DNA of 64,000 nt from Micromonospora halophytica (GTDB lineage Bacteria; Actinomycetota; Actinomycetes; Mycobacteriales; Micromonosporaceae), in contig NZ_FMDN01000008.1 of the NCBI RefSeq assembly GCF_900090245.1, forward strand, positions 65,988-129,987. Reading direction: 5' to 3'. Position numbers and translations under genes: made by a program. A model generated the notes under the pieces. It was not told the origin of the DNA, did not search any database, and saw only the letters and a program-made list of their open reading frames with translations. Of the stretch, positions 53,666-62,853 are shown piece by piece; within the stretch, counting starts at the first letter, position 1; each line of letters opens with the position of its first letter.

Positions 53666-55135
53666 GTGCACACGACTGCGCATCGCCGCCGGCTGCTGTC
53701 GACGGCCATGGTGCTGATCCTGCTGACGACCGCCTGTCAGGTGGAGCCGGCCGCCGACACTCCCCGCTGGGCCGGGCCGGGTGCGGCCCCGCTCACGCCG
53801 GCCGGCGCGAGCGCCGCGCCCACCGTCGCGTCACCGAAGGCCTCACCGGCCGACTGCCCCGATCCCCGGCCGGCACCGAGGTCCGCCAGCTCGCTGGACC
53901 CGACCGCCGCGTCGTACCTCGGCCGCGACGGCGACGACATCGCCACCGCAGTGGACGTCTCGAACTCCTGCGAGCTGGTCGTCGGTGGACGGATCACCGG
54001 CCTGACCGGCGGCACCACGACCACCCTCGGCCGGGGTGGGGCGGGCGCCGTGGTGCGCCTCGACGGCGCGGGACGTCGGGTGCTCGGCATCACCCGGCTC
54101 GCCGGCGCCGTGGAAGACCTCGAGGTCCGCCGCGACGGCGGCGAGATCGCGGTCGCCACCGACCGGGGAGTATGGCTGCTCGACGCGCGGGCCGGCACCG
54201 CCCGCTGGCAGCGCGGCAAGAGCGCGAGCCGCGTCGCGGTCGGAGCCGCCGGCACGGTCGCCGCGCTCTCCGGCACGACCGTCACCGTGTACGACCTGAA
54301 GGGCGCGACGCTGGCCACCATCCTGCCGCAGGGGCGCACGGTCAGCGACGTCGCTGTCGACGACCGCAGCGGCCTGGTCTTCGTCAGCGGGTTCCGGCAG
54401 GTGCAGTCCGGCCCGTGCGTGCCGGTGCAGATCGCCTACGTGCACGCGTACGACCGGCGCGGCAAGATGCGCTGGCGCGCGTACGACCATCCGGCCGACC
54501 GGCTCGGTGACCTGTGCGCGGACAGCCGGGCCGACCGGGTGGCGATGGGCCGCGACGGCAAGCTCTACCTGGCCGGGGAAACCGCCGGCGGCAACAGCAT
54601 CTTCGCCCGCTCCGCCGCCGATGCGACCCGGCCCGCGCCGAACGTCGTGATCGACAAGTTCACCCAGGCGTCCAACACGTCCAACGCGCACTACACCTAC
54701 CTCGCCCGCCTCGACCCGGCCAGCGGACGCCACCTCGCCGGGCAGGTGGTGATCAGCCGGATCGACAGCAAGGGCGACAAGGGCAACACCATCAAGCCGT
54801 ACGCGATCACCGCCGACGAGTCGGGTCGGGTCTACGCGGGCGGGGTGTCGGCGTACCAGATCGCCGAACGGTCCCGGATCACCCTCGGCGGCCGCCGCCT
54901 CGCCCCGTACGCCGGTGGTGACGCGTGGGTGCTGGTGCTCTCCGCGGACCTGAGACGGCGTACCTCCTGGGTGGTCTTCACCGACGGCGGCTCCGGCGCG
55001 GTCCGCGGCGTGGCCGCCTCATCCGGGGTGGCCGCCGCCGTGGCGAAGGTCGACAAAGGTCCGTTCCACCGCACCCGGGCCGTGCAGTCCGACGCGGGCG
55101 GCGGCTACCTCGCCGTCTGGCCGGGACTGCCCTGA
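53666..55135 (+). CDS. Putative beta-propeller lipoprotein
   Basis: The 489-residue protein has a signal peptide ending in LTTAC, so lipidation at that Cys is likely. After a Pro/Ala-rich spacer comes a propeller-like array (SCELVVGGRITGLTGG, GGEIAVATDRGVWLLDAR, VAALSGTTVTVYDLKG, GLVFVSGFRQVQ, GRVYAGGVSAYQIAE) similar to SBBP/PQQ-type repeats. It probably acts as an exported binding or sensing protein. I do not know the family. The 262 bp upstream hold only the promoter. Confidence 0.7.
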   Translation: MHTTAHRRRLLSTAMVLILLTTACQVEPAADTPRWAGPGAAPLTPAGASAAPTVASPKASPADCPDPRPAPRSASSLDPTAASYLGRDGDDIATAVDVSNSCELVVGGRITGLTGGTTTTLGRGGAGAVVRLDGAGRRVLGITRLAGAVEDLEVRRDGGEIAVATDRGVWLLDARAGTARWQRGKSASRVAVGAAGTVAALSGTTVTVYDLKGATLATILPQGRTVSDVAVDDRSGLVFVSGFRQVQSGPCVPVQIAYVHAYDRRGKMRWRAYDHPADRLGDLCADSRADRVAMGRDGKLYLAGETAGGNSIFARSAADATRPAPNVVIDKFTQASNTSNAHYTYLARLDPASGRHLAGQVVISRIDSKGDKGNTIKPYAITADESGRVYAGGVSAYQIAERSRITLGGRRLAPYAGGDAWVLVLSADLRRRTSWVVFTDGGSGAVRGVAASSGVAAAVAKVDKGPFHRTRAVQSDAGGGYLAVWPGLP

Positions 55136-55166
55136 TCCCCCACCGGACCGACGACACACGGCGCCA

Positions 55167-55772
55167 TCACGGCGAGTGCGGAGGCGTGGCCTTCTGCGGA
55201 TAGATCGTCTCGTGGCGGGCCAGCATGGCGACGAACTCGCTGATCTTCCGCTCGCGGGTCTGCGCCCGTTTGACGGCGTTGAGGCGGTGGATGAGGGCGA
55301 ACCGGTTGGTCTTGGTGAGCACGTCGAACATGGCCTGGGCGGCGGGGGCGGCGGCGACGGCGGCGAGGAGGTCGGCCGGGACCTCCGCTTCCGAGGGTGG
55401 GGCGTAGGCGGCCGCCCACCGTCCGTCCGCCTTCGCGGCTTCCACCGCGGCCCGGCCGGAGGGCATCATCCGCCCCTGCGCCTCCAGCCGGGCCACGTGG
55501 GCGACGTTGCGTTGTGACCAGGAACTGCGGGGCCGGCGTGGGGTGAACCGGATCCAGGAGGTCTCCTGATCCCGTTTACGGGCCTGCCCGTCGATCCAGC
55601 CGAAGCACAGCCCCTCGTCGACCGCCTGCTGCCAGGTCAGCGTGGTGACCGTGCCGCCCTTTCTGCTCAGGGCGAGCCAGACGCCGGGCGACGTGGCGTG
55701 GTGGGCCGACAACCACGCGCGCAGCGCCTCGGCGTCCGCGACGATCAACTCATCCAGTTCGGCACTCGCCAT
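55167..55772 (-). CDS. YdeI/OmpD-associated family protein
   Basis: The 201-residue protein has the YdeI pattern: N-terminal WLSAHHATSPGVWLALSRK, LTWQQAVDEGLCFGWIDGQARK, SWIRFTPRRPRSSWSQRN, and a C-terminal R/K-rich helix LNAVKRAQTRERKISEFV. The family is linked to peptide and stress resistance in some bacteria, without a defined mechanism. It is separate from the biosynthetic operon upstream (101-bp gap). Confidence 0.87.
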   Translation of the reverse strand: MASAELDELIVADAEALRAWLSAHHATSPGVWLALSRKGGTVTTLTWQQAVDEGLCFGWIDGQARKRDQETSWIRFTPRRPRSSWSQRNVAHVARLEAQGRMMPSGRAAVEAAKADGRWAAAYAPPSEAEVPADLLAAVAAAPAAQAMFDVLTKTNRFALIHRLNAVKRAQTRERKISEFVAMLARHETIYPQKATPPHSP

Positions 55773-55873
55773 GTCGGCAGGCTATCGCTGGGTGGTGACG
55801 GAAACCGACGCTCCATCCCCTGAGCCACTCACCACCTGCCCTGCGTCGTTCCGGGGCCCGACGCCCCGGGCTC

Positions 55874-56890
55874 TCAGCCGATCAGCTTCCACGGCTCCGG
55901 GATGCGCGCGGCCAGCCGGGGTTTACGGTCGGCCCACCAGCGGACGGAGCGGGCCAGCACCACGCCCGGGTCCTCGACCTGCCGGGTCGGTTCGAACGGC
56001 TTGCCGAGGCTGGTGTAGCTCTCGAACATCCCGAGGAGCTGCACCACCTGCAACTGGACCGGGGACAGGTGCTGCTCGGCCAGGGGAAGGAAGAAGCGGT
56101 GCCACCGCCGGGTGGCGATGAACGGCGGTGCCTCGATCGGAGAGATTCCCCGCTCCGCGCGCCACTGGTTGACCGTCGTGCAGACGATACCGAGCAGGTC
56201 CGCGAGGCGCAGGCACTCCGTCCCCCCGGCGATCACCTCCGTCCGCTGTTCGGTAGGGGGCGCGCCGAGCGCCGCCGCGACGATCACCTCGGCGACCTGA
56301 TCCACCGGGGCCAGCTCGGCGTAGCCGTCCGGGTCACCGACGACTGCGGCGGCCAGCCCCGACACCAGCGTCTGCATCAGGGTGTACGGGCCGGTGAACT
56401 TGCCGATCGCCCCGTCTGCGCGGGACCCGATGATCAGTGGGGGACGCACCAAGGTCAGTGGTCCGCGATGACCGTGACGGACCAACGTCTCGCACTCCGC
56501 CTTGGACCACTCGTACCCGTTACGGTAGCGGCCGAATTCGGAGGGTACGGGGTGCTCGTCCGGCTCCGCCCCGTCGGCGTACGCGGTGGAGACGTGCACC
56601 AGGTGGGTCCGCTCGCCGACCAGGTCGAGTACGGCCTCCAGAGGTCGTACGTTCGCCGCGACCGCCTCCGCGCGGCTCATGCTCCAGCGGGTCGACGCGG
56701 CGGTGTGCACCACGACGTCCCAGGGCCCCCGCGCCGCAGCCGGCGGCGGCTCGGTCCCCAGGGTCCAGGCCACGTCACCCGGCCCGCCCGGGCGGCGGGT
56801 CACCCGGGTCAGCTCCACGCCCCGCGCCTCGAGCTCCCGGGCTACCTCCTGGCCCACCACACCGGTCGACCCGGTGATCAGCACCCGCAT
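55874..56890 (-). CDS. Extended SDR, fatty-acyl/thioester reductase-like
   Basis: The 338-residue protein has the NAD(P) motif GSTGVVGQEV, VHTAAS, and VSTAYADG with YEWSKAECETLV supplying the catalytic Tyr and Lys. LVRPPLIIGSRADGAIGKF follows. This order is that of NAD_binding_4 enzymes, the fatty-acyl-CoA and NRPS/PKS thioester reductases, rather than sugar epimerases. It could release an ACP-bound chain as an aldehyde. It is the last gene of the ten-gene operon, one base after the KS gene. Confidence 0.75.
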   Translation of the reverse strand: MRVLITGSTGVVGQEVARELEARGVELTRVTRRPGGPGDVAWTLGTEPPPAAARGPWDVVVHTAASTRWSMSRAEAVAANVRPLEAVLDLVGERTHLVHVSTAYADGAEPDEHPVPSEFGRYRNGYEWSKAECETLVRHGHRGPLTLVRPPLIIGSRADGAIGKFTGPYTLMQTLVSGLAAAVVGDPDGYAELAPVDQVAEVIVAAALGAPPTEQRTEVIAGGTECLRLADLLGIVCTTVNQWRAERGISPIEAPPFIATRRWHRFFLPLAEQHLSPVQLQVVQLLGMFESYTSLGKPFEPTRQVEDPGVVLARSVRWWADRKPRLAARIPEPWKLIG

Positions 56891-56891
56891 G

Positions 56892-58142
56892 TCAGCGTCC
56901 CTCCCCGTCGGCGGCCGGCGCGAAGACCAGCGACACGTTATGCCCGCCGAAGGCGAACGAGTTGGACAGCGCCGGCTTCGGTGTGATCAACCGTGGCCCG
57001 CCTGAGACGACGTCGATCAGCTCGGTGGTCTCGTCCCCGCGGACGAAGTTGGCCACCGGCGGCACCGCCCCGGACACGGCCGACAGGAGCGTCACCACCG
57101 CCTCCACCGCGCCGGCCGCCCCCAGCGAGTGCCCCAGCACCCCCTTCGACGCGGTGACCGGCGGGCCGTCGGAGCCGAAGCAGTCCACGATCGCCAGTGC
57201 CTCGGCGAGGTCGTTGTGCGGGGTGGACGTCCCGTGCGCGTTGACGTGGCCCACCTGTGGCGGGGTGAGGCCGGCGTCGGTCAGCGCCCGGCGCATGCAG
57301 TTCGCCGCGACCGCCCCGTCCGGCCGGGGGGCCACGATGTGGTGGGCATCGGAGTTCGCGCCGTACCCCAGCAACTCGCCCAGGATCTCCGCACCCCGGG
57401 ACCGGGCGTGCGTCCAGTTCTCCAGTACCAGGAAAGCCGCGCCCTCCCCCATCACGAACCCGTCCCGGGCGGCGTCGAACGGACGGGAGGCCGCCTCCGG
57501 GGCGTCGTTACGTTCGGACATCGCCCGCATCCTGGCAAACGAGGAGACGGCCACCGGCGAGATCGGGGCCTCGCTTCCGCCGGCGACCACCACGGCGAGT
57601 TCACCGCAGCGGATCTTCTGCATCGCCTCGCCGATCGCCGCCGCGCCGCTGGCGCACGCCAACACGTAGGTGAGGGCGGGGCCGCGCGCCCCGATCCGGA
57701 TCGCCACCCGGGCCGCCGCCGCGTTCGCCATCATCCGGGGCACCGTGTACGCGGGAACCCTGGTCGGCCTGTCGCCGTATTCGCCCACCAGCTCCTCGGC
57801 GGCGACCAGGCCACCCGCGCCGACACCGACGCTGACCCCGACCTGCTCGGGGTCGGGCAACGGTTTCAGCCCGGCCGCGGCGACCGCGTCCGTCGCGGCG
57901 GCCACCGCCAGGTACGTCGTACGGTCGAGCTGGCGCAGCTCGCGGAGCGTGACGTACGGGGTGTGGTCGAACTCGGGAACCCGGCAGGCGAAGGTCACGG
58001 CCAGGTCGTGCGCGACGAATGCGGGTACGGTGGCGGCGGTGGACCGCCCCTCGGCCAGCCGGTCGATCAGCTCCTTGACGTCGTTGCCGGCCGGGGTCCT
58101 GACCCCGACGCCGGTGACCGCGACCCGGATCCGCCCGGTCAC
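56892..58142 (-). CDS. Beta-ketoacyl-ACP synthase, FabF/KS type
   Basis: The 416-residue condensing enzyme has the complete triad: Cys163 in VLACASGAA, His in NAHGTSTPHND and His in GVLGHSLGAAGA. It carries FVMGEGAAFLVLE and ends SFAFGGHNVSLVF. It would extend an acyl chain by decarboxylative condensation on the adjacent ACP. No chain-length-factor partner is present, unlike type II aromatic PKS. The GTG start overlaps the ACP gene by four bases. Confidence 0.9.
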   Translation of the reverse strand: MTGRIRVAVTGVGVRTPAGNDVKELIDRLAEGRSTAATVPAFVAHDLAVTFACRVPEFDHTPYVTLRELRQLDRTTYLAVAAATDAVAAAGLKPLPDPEQVGVSVGVGAGGLVAAEELVGEYGDRPTRVPAYTVPRMMANAAAARVAIRIGARGPALTYVLACASGAAAIGEAMQKIRCGELAVVVAGGSEAPISPVAVSSFARMRAMSERNDAPEAASRPFDAARDGFVMGEGAAFLVLENWTHARSRGAEILGELLGYGANSDAHHIVAPRPDGAVAANCMRRALTDAGLTPPQVGHVNAHGTSTPHNDLAEALAIVDCFGSDGPPVTASKGVLGHSLGAAGAVEAVVTLLSAVSGAVPPVANFVRGDETTELIDVVSGGPRLITPKPALSNSFAFGGHNVSLVFAPAADGEGR

Positions 58143-58390
58143 GGCCGCTCCCGGAGACGTTCGTGGAGCAGGTCGATGGCGTTCCCGATGTTCTCCATCC
58201 CGAGTAGGTCCTCGGCGGCCAACCGGGTGTTCAGGGAGTTCTCCAGCCGGGCACCGATCTCCATCAGCTCCAGGCTGTCCACGCCGTACGTCTGCCGCAG
58301 GTCGGTGCTCTCGTCGATCTCCTCGACCGGCACACCCAGCACACCCGCGACGCGTTCGCGGACGACCTCCGCCAGCTCAGCTCGCTGCAT
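58139..58390 (-). CDS. Acyl carrier protein
   Basis: The 83-residue acidic protein has the phosphopantetheine site in YGVDSLELMEIG (Ser39). No phosphopantetheinyl transferase is encoded nearby. It overlaps the dehydrogenase gene by 14 nt, so it is dedicated to this pathway. Confidence 0.92.
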   Translation of the reverse strand: MQRAELAEVVRERVAGVLGVPVEEIDESTDLRQTYGVDSLELMEIGARLENSLNTRLAAEDLLGMENIGNAIDLLHERLRERP

Positions 58391-59630
58391 GGTCCTTGCC
58401 TTTCTCGTCGTCCCGCGTCAACAGACCAGGCGCCGCCTCATCAAGATCCAGGAAGCCGGGAAGGCCGAGCGCCCTGCGGGCCAGGTACTGGCGGGTGGCG
58501 GCCGGCGTCGGCGGGTGGAAACGGATGGCCTGCGCGTCCCGCCAGAGCCGTTCCAGCGGCAGCGACCGGGCGTACGACGCACCGCCGCACGCCTCGGCGA
58601 GCGTCTCCACCAGAGCCGGGACGACCCGGACCGCCTGCTGCTTGACGGCGAGCGCAGTGGCCACCAGCCGTTCCGGGGCCGCACCGGAATCCATCCGACG
58701 GGCCACGTCGGCGCAGGCCGCCTCCAGACTCAACAGGTCCGCCACCGGATCCCCCAGAGTCGCCTGATAGCTCGGGAGTTGTGCCCGGCTCTGCCCGAGG
58801 TGGGCGATCCGCAGCCTGTGCAGCAGTCCGCCGGCATGACGCACGGCGCTGCGGGCCAGCCCGAGGTAACAGGAGGTGGCGGTCAACGCGAACCAGATCA
58901 CCCCGGCGGCGAAGACGTCGTCCTCCTCGGAGCCGGCGGGGGCCTGGTAGAAGACCAGTTCCTTGGGGATGAAGCACTCATCGAGAACCAGGGTGTCGGA
59001 GGCCGAGCCACGCATCCCCAGGGCATCCCAGTCCCGCACCACCGACAGGCCCGGCGCTGTGCTGGGCAGGAGCGCCACCAGCACCTGGGAGGGCGTGGTC
59101 GCCGTCTGCACCTGAAGGCAGATCAGATCCGCCTCGCCTGCCAGCGAGCACGGGCGCTTGCGGCCGGAGACTCGCCATCCACCCGCCACGGACTCGGCGC
59201 GCATCGTCGAACGGGTGGTGGAGCCGCCGAGGTTCGGCTCGGCGAAGGCCGATGCGAGGAAGCGGTTCTGGGTGGCGATCGCCTCCATCAACAGCCACGA
59301 GGTGTCGCCCCGGCGGCGCCAGTGCTCCACCATCAGACCGACCGAGAACAGGTGCATGTTCACGGCGACCGCCAGTGCGGGGTCGGCCGCCCCGAGGGCA
59401 CGTTGCAGGGCACAGCAGCGCAGCAAGTCGGCGCCGCCGCCGAGGAACTTCTCCGGAACCGCCAGGCCCGGCCAGTTCAGTGACCGGAGCAGGTTCAGCG
59501 ACCGGAGCGCGGGCCGGCCCGTCCGGTCCGCCTCCTCCGCCCCGGCGGCAACCTCGGCGAGCGCGTCGGCGGGCAGGTCGGCGGAGACGTCCGGCCACCC
59601 GTCGTCACCGTGGTCGAAAAGTCCGCTCAC
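58377..59630 (-). CDS. Acyl-CoA/acyl-ACP dehydrogenase
   Basis: The 417-residue FAD enzyme has ASAFAEPNLGGSTTRSTMRAE (flavin/substrate loop), GWRVSGRKRPCSLAGEADL, WDALGMRGSASDTLVLDE and the C-terminal helical bundle. The position of the catalytic base cannot be read with certainty. Next to an ACP it probably desaturates an ACP-bound chain, as TamT is thought to do in tambjamine biosynthesis. Confidence 0.87.
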   Translation of the reverse strand: MSGLFDHGDDGWPDVSADLPADALAEVAAGAEEADRTGRPALRSLNLLRSLNWPGLAVPEKFLGGGADLLRCCALQRALGAADPALAVAVNMHLFSVGLMVEHWRRRGDTSWLLMEAIATQNRFLASAFAEPNLGGSTTRSTMRAESVAGGWRVSGRKRPCSLAGEADLICLQVQTATTPSQVLVALLPSTAPGLSVVRDWDALGMRGSASDTLVLDECFIPKELVFYQAPAGSEEDDVFAAGVIWFALTATSCYLGLARSAVRHAGGLLHRLRIAHLGQSRAQLPSYQATLGDPVADLLSLEAACADVARRMDSGAAPERLVATALAVKQQAVRVVPALVETLAEACGGASYARSLPLERLWRDAQAIRFHPPTPAATRQYLARRALGLPGFLDLDEAAPGLLTRDDEKGKDHAAS

Positions 59631-60910
59631 GATCCCACCCGAGCGGTACGCACGGCGTCGCGGGCGTGACGGACCGCGCCGTCGAGGGCGTCGAGCGCCT
59701 GCGTCACCTCGGCGTCGGTGGTGACGATAGGGGGCAGCAGCCGCAGGGTCTCGGGGCGACTCAGACAGTGCGAGACCAGCAGGCCCCGCTCGATCAACCC
59801 GAACGAGACCTCCCCCGCGTGTTCCGCGCTGGCGAAGTCCACGCCCCAGATCAGCCCCCGGCCACGCACCTCACTCACCACGTCGGGGTGGCGGGCGCGC
59901 AACTCGGCCAAGCCACCGGCCAGGGTCGCGGAGATCCGGATCCCGTCATCGGCGTGCGCCTCGATCGCGCGCAGCGCCGCCGGGACCGCCGCCATGCCGA
60001 GCGGCTGCGCACCGAAGGTCGCGCTGTGCCGGAAGGCGTCCTCTATCAGCGGCCGGTAGAGGCGTTCGGCGCAGACGGCCGCCGAAACCGGCACCACTCC
60101 GCCGCCGAGCGGCTTGCCGAGCAGCACCGCGTCCACCGGCAGGCCGAGGTCCAGGGCGATCGACGGGACCCCGCCCCTGCGTAGGCCGACCTGGATCTCG
60201 TCCGAGATCACCATGGCTCCGGCCGCGTGTGCGTCCGCCGTCCACCGGACCAGGACGGCGGGGTCGAGCGGCAGCACCCCGTTCTCGCCCTGCACCGGTT
60301 CGAAGATCACGGCAGCGAGGTCACCGGCGGCAGCGATCCGGCGTACCGCATCGAGGTCGGCCGGGTCGGCGTGCGCGGCACCGCCGAGCAGTGCCTCCAG
60401 CCCGGTCCGGAACCTCGGATGCCAGGTGAGCGCCAGCGCCCCCATGGTCTTGCCGTGGTACGCGCCGCGCACCGCCAGCACCGTCCGCCGGCCGGTGGCC
60501 AGCCGGGCGAGTTTGACGGCGACCTCCACCGCGTCCGCGCCGTTGGTGCCGAAGTAGACCCGGGGCAGTACCCCGCCCAGGTACCGCACCACCTCCTCGG
60601 CCGCAACCGCGGCGACCGGGTTCCCCAACGCCCGGGTGGAGACCGGCATGGTCGTCAACTGCTCGGCCACCGCCGCCACCACCGCCGGGTTGCGGTGGCC
60701 GAGGAGGGTGACCGCGTACGACCCGAAGTCCAGCGCCCGTCGACCGTCGGAGAGCCGGACCACACACCCCTCGGCGGCCACCTCCACCGCGCCCCGGCCG
60801 GCGAATCGTCCGGCCAGCGCCATGGCGGGCGACATGTGCGCCCGCAGCCGGCGGAAGGTCTCCCGGGCGAGCTGCTGCGCCGGTGCGCCGCCGGCACGCG
60901 GGTCGCTCAC
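59627..60910 (-). CDS. Class III aminotransferase
   Basis: The 427-residue PLP enzyme has FGSYAVTLLGHRNPAVV, FGTNGADAVEVAVKLAR, the PLP aspartate in VISDEIQVGLRR and lysine in VLLGKPLGGGVVP. The class includes omega-transaminases that convert terminal aldehydes to amines, which would follow the reductase step. It overlaps both neighbours by four bases. Confidence 0.92.
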   Translation of the reverse strand: MSDPRAGGAPAQQLARETFRRLRAHMSPAMALAGRFAGRGAVEVAAEGCVVRLSDGRRALDFGSYAVTLLGHRNPAVVAAVAEQLTTMPVSTRALGNPVAAVAAEEVVRYLGGVLPRVYFGTNGADAVEVAVKLARLATGRRTVLAVRGAYHGKTMGALALTWHPRFRTGLEALLGGAAHADPADLDAVRRIAAAGDLAAVIFEPVQGENGVLPLDPAVLVRWTADAHAAGAMVISDEIQVGLRRGGVPSIALDLGLPVDAVLLGKPLGGGVVPVSAAVCAERLYRPLIEDAFRHSATFGAQPLGMAAVPAALRAIEAHADDGIRISATLAGGLAELRARHPDVVSEVRGRGLIWGVDFASAEHAGEVSFGLIERGLLVSHCLSRPETLRLLPPIVTTDAEVTQALDALDGAVRHARDAVRTARVGS

Positions 60911-61365
60911 GACGGGCCCTCAGCGGAGGCGCTGGTGCGGGCCCGATCCCCGAGGTGCTCCAGGATGGCCCGCGAGTTGTCCTCCAACGCCCGGGCCGCC
61001 ACCGGATTGAGCATCTCGCTCATCATCGGGATGCCGATGTCGAACTCCACGTGAAGCTCCGCGGTGGTGCCCCGCGCGTCGGTGCTGACCTGCCAGTGTC
61101 CGGTGAAGTAGGCGAGGTCACCGTCGAGCTGGCGGAACTCGATGCGGCGACGATCATGGTCGATGAACTCCTCCTCCTCCCACTCCAGTTCGGAGCCCTT
61201 GAGCAGTACCGACCACCGGCTCACCCGTCGGTCGCCAGTCCACTCGATGATGCTGATCTCGCGGACCTCGGCCATATAGCTCGAGTACGACTCGCTGTCG
61301 AGCAGGGCGCTCCACACGTCGCCGGGATCCGCGTCACTGGTGTGGCTCGTCGTCACTGTCGGCAT
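60907..61365 (-). CDS. SRPBCC-family protein (polyketide cyclase/START fold)
   Basis: The 152-residue protein has the START-like pattern: VTTSHTSDADPGDVWSALLDSESYSSYM at the N-terminus, LEWEEEEFIDHDRRRIEFRQL in the middle strands, and a C-terminal helix of about 30 residues. Members bind hydrophobic ligands and some cyclise polyketides. ATG 61365 follows GGAGGAAAC. Confidence 0.85.
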   Translation of the reverse strand: MPTVTTSHTSDADPGDVWSALLDSESYSSYMAEVREISIIEWTGDRRVSRWSVLLKGSELEWEEEEFIDHDRRRIEFRQLDGDLAYFTGHWQVSTDARGTTAELHVEFDIGIPMMSEMLNPVAARALEDNSRAILEHLGDRARTSASAEGPS

Positions 61366-61385
61366 GTTTCCTCCGTCGTCGGTGC

Positions 61386-61889
61386 TCAGATCCCCCACTG
61401 GTCCCAGTCCATCGGGCCCAGGCCGTGCTCGGTGCGGAGCTTCTCCAGCGCTCCCGCGATGCCCACTGTCGGGAAGAAACCCGCCGCGGTCCGGAGCACC
61501 GGGATGTCCAGGGGCAGCAACGCGCGCAGCCGTTCGTCCTGTTCGCGTACCACCTGGCGGGCTGCCTCCGCCTCGGCCAGGGTCGCCCCGGGTGGTGGTG
61601 GAAGCTGTCGCAGCGCCCGCGCGGCCGACGACTCGGCCAGGGCCAGGTGCACGTGGTGTTCGACGTGCGTGGGCCGTCCCAGGTATCCGGCTCCGACCTG
61701 CTCGCAGTAGACGATCGCGCGCAGCGCCACGGCGCAGGACTCCACGCAGGCCGGGTGGTTGCCGGCGGCCAGCGCCGCGTCGATGTCGGTCAGTGCGGTC
61801 TGGACCGCCATGGCGTACTGCCAGGCCATGCCGGCGCCGTGGGTGAGCAGCCAGGTGAGATCAGTGCCTCCGGTGCGGGCGTCAGTCAT
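61386..61889 (-). CDS. Protein of unknown function in the biosynthetic operon
   Basis: The 167-residue helical protein has no family I recognise. WQYAMAVQTALTDIDAALAAGNHPACVESCAVALRAIVYCEQ suggests an HEPN- or TPR-like helical bundle with four Cys; THVEHHVHLALAES is histidine-rich. It overlaps the nucleotidyltransferase gene by 8 nt. A helical partner beside a nucleotidyltransferase recalls HEPN-MNT pairs, but the catalytic HEPN motif is not evident. Confidence 0.6.
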   Translation of the reverse strand: MTDARTGGTDLTWLLTHGAGMAWQYAMAVQTALTDIDAALAAGNHPACVESCAVALRAIVYCEQVGAGYLGRPTHVEHHVHLALAESSAARALRQLPPPPGATLAEAEAARQVVREQDERLRALLPLDIPVLRTAAGFFPTVGIAGALEKLRTEHGLGPMDWDQWGI

Positions 61890-62853
61890 GCAGCACCTTC
61901 CGTAGTGCGTCGCCGGAGACCTCCAGCGTGAGTTCGCCGTTGCGGATGGCGTGCAGGAGCCGCGACGCCGGCACCTGCCCGGCGAGGTCGGTTACGCTCC
62001 CCTCGCCGGTCAGGGCGTCGGCGACCAGCCGACTGTGTCGGGTCAACGCGTAGTCCGTCCGCCCGAGGCGGATGCGCCGCCGCTGCGGCTCGGTCCGCAC
62101 GACGGTGAGCTCCCACGGGTCCCAGTCGGCAAGACCGACGTCGGCGACGAGTTCCACCAGGTCGGCCTCGCTGCCACAGGTGTGGTGGGACCGGCTGAAC
62201 GCCGGGCCGAAGCCGAGCCGGTCGGCTCGGTCGGGTAGCCACTTCTCGCTGGTGAGCACGTCCCCCCGGGCCCGGCACCGCAGCTCCAGCACCTCCCGGC
62301 CGGTCCTCCCCCACAGGTAGCGGGCGGCGTCGTCGTCGGCCCCGGTTGCCAGCCGGGCCACGGCCCAGAGCTGGAGCACCTGGTCGAGTGAGGCGCGGAC
62401 CAGGACGGCACGCACCGCCTCGGCACCCGTCGGGTCGAAGATCGGCCCCTGGTCGGGGTCCAACGGCAGCGCATTCAGCCACCGGGCTGCGGTGCGGCGG
62501 GTGCGCCGGCCGGGGGCGGGAGCGAGGCTGACCGGCCCGATCGGCAGTTTCCGGACCGGGTACGCGAGCGCACCGGCGACCATGGCGGCCGGCATGTCCT
62601 CCGGGTAGTGCTCGATGTCGATGGGAGTCTGGCCGGCGAAGAACAGGAATGCCGGGCTGGGTCTGTCGATCCCGGGCACCAGGAGGTGGATGTCCACGTC
62701 GCTGCCCTGGTTGCCGAGCCCGCCGGCCAGCGACCCCACCAGGTATGCCGGGCCGGCGGCCAACACGCTGCCGCCCAACTCGAGAACCCGGGCGAGGGTG
62801 AGTCCGACGACGCCGAGCGCCTCCTCGACGCTGCTCCGATCGGTCATGACCAC
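61882..62853 (-). CDS. Nucleotidyltransferase-fold protein
   Basis: The 323-residue protein has the polymerase-beta-type motif GSLAGGLGNQGSDVDIHLLV (GS...SDxD) near residues 40-60 and a possible third acidic residue in TPIDIEHYP. The rest is helical. It could adenylylate a protein, a small molecule or an intermediate. In a pathway operon its role is unclear; it may regulate or activate the product. The start is GTG 62853 with AGGA 7 nt away, or ATG 62847. Confidence 0.7.
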   Translation of the reverse strand: MVMTDRSSVEEALGVVGLTLARVLELGGSVLAAGPAYLVGSLAGGLGNQGSDVDIHLLVPGIDRPSPAFLFFAGQTPIDIEHYPEDMPAAMVAGALAYPVRKLPIGPVSLAPAPGRRTRRTAARWLNALPLDPDQGPIFDPTGAEAVRAVLVRASLDQVLQLWAVARLATGADDDAARYLWGRTGREVLELRCRARGDVLTSEKWLPDRADRLGFGPAFSRSHHTCGSEADLVELVADVGLADWDPWELTVVRTEPQRRRIRLGRTDYALTRHSRLVADALTGEGSVTDLAGQVPASRLLHAIRNGELTLEVSGDALRKVLHD

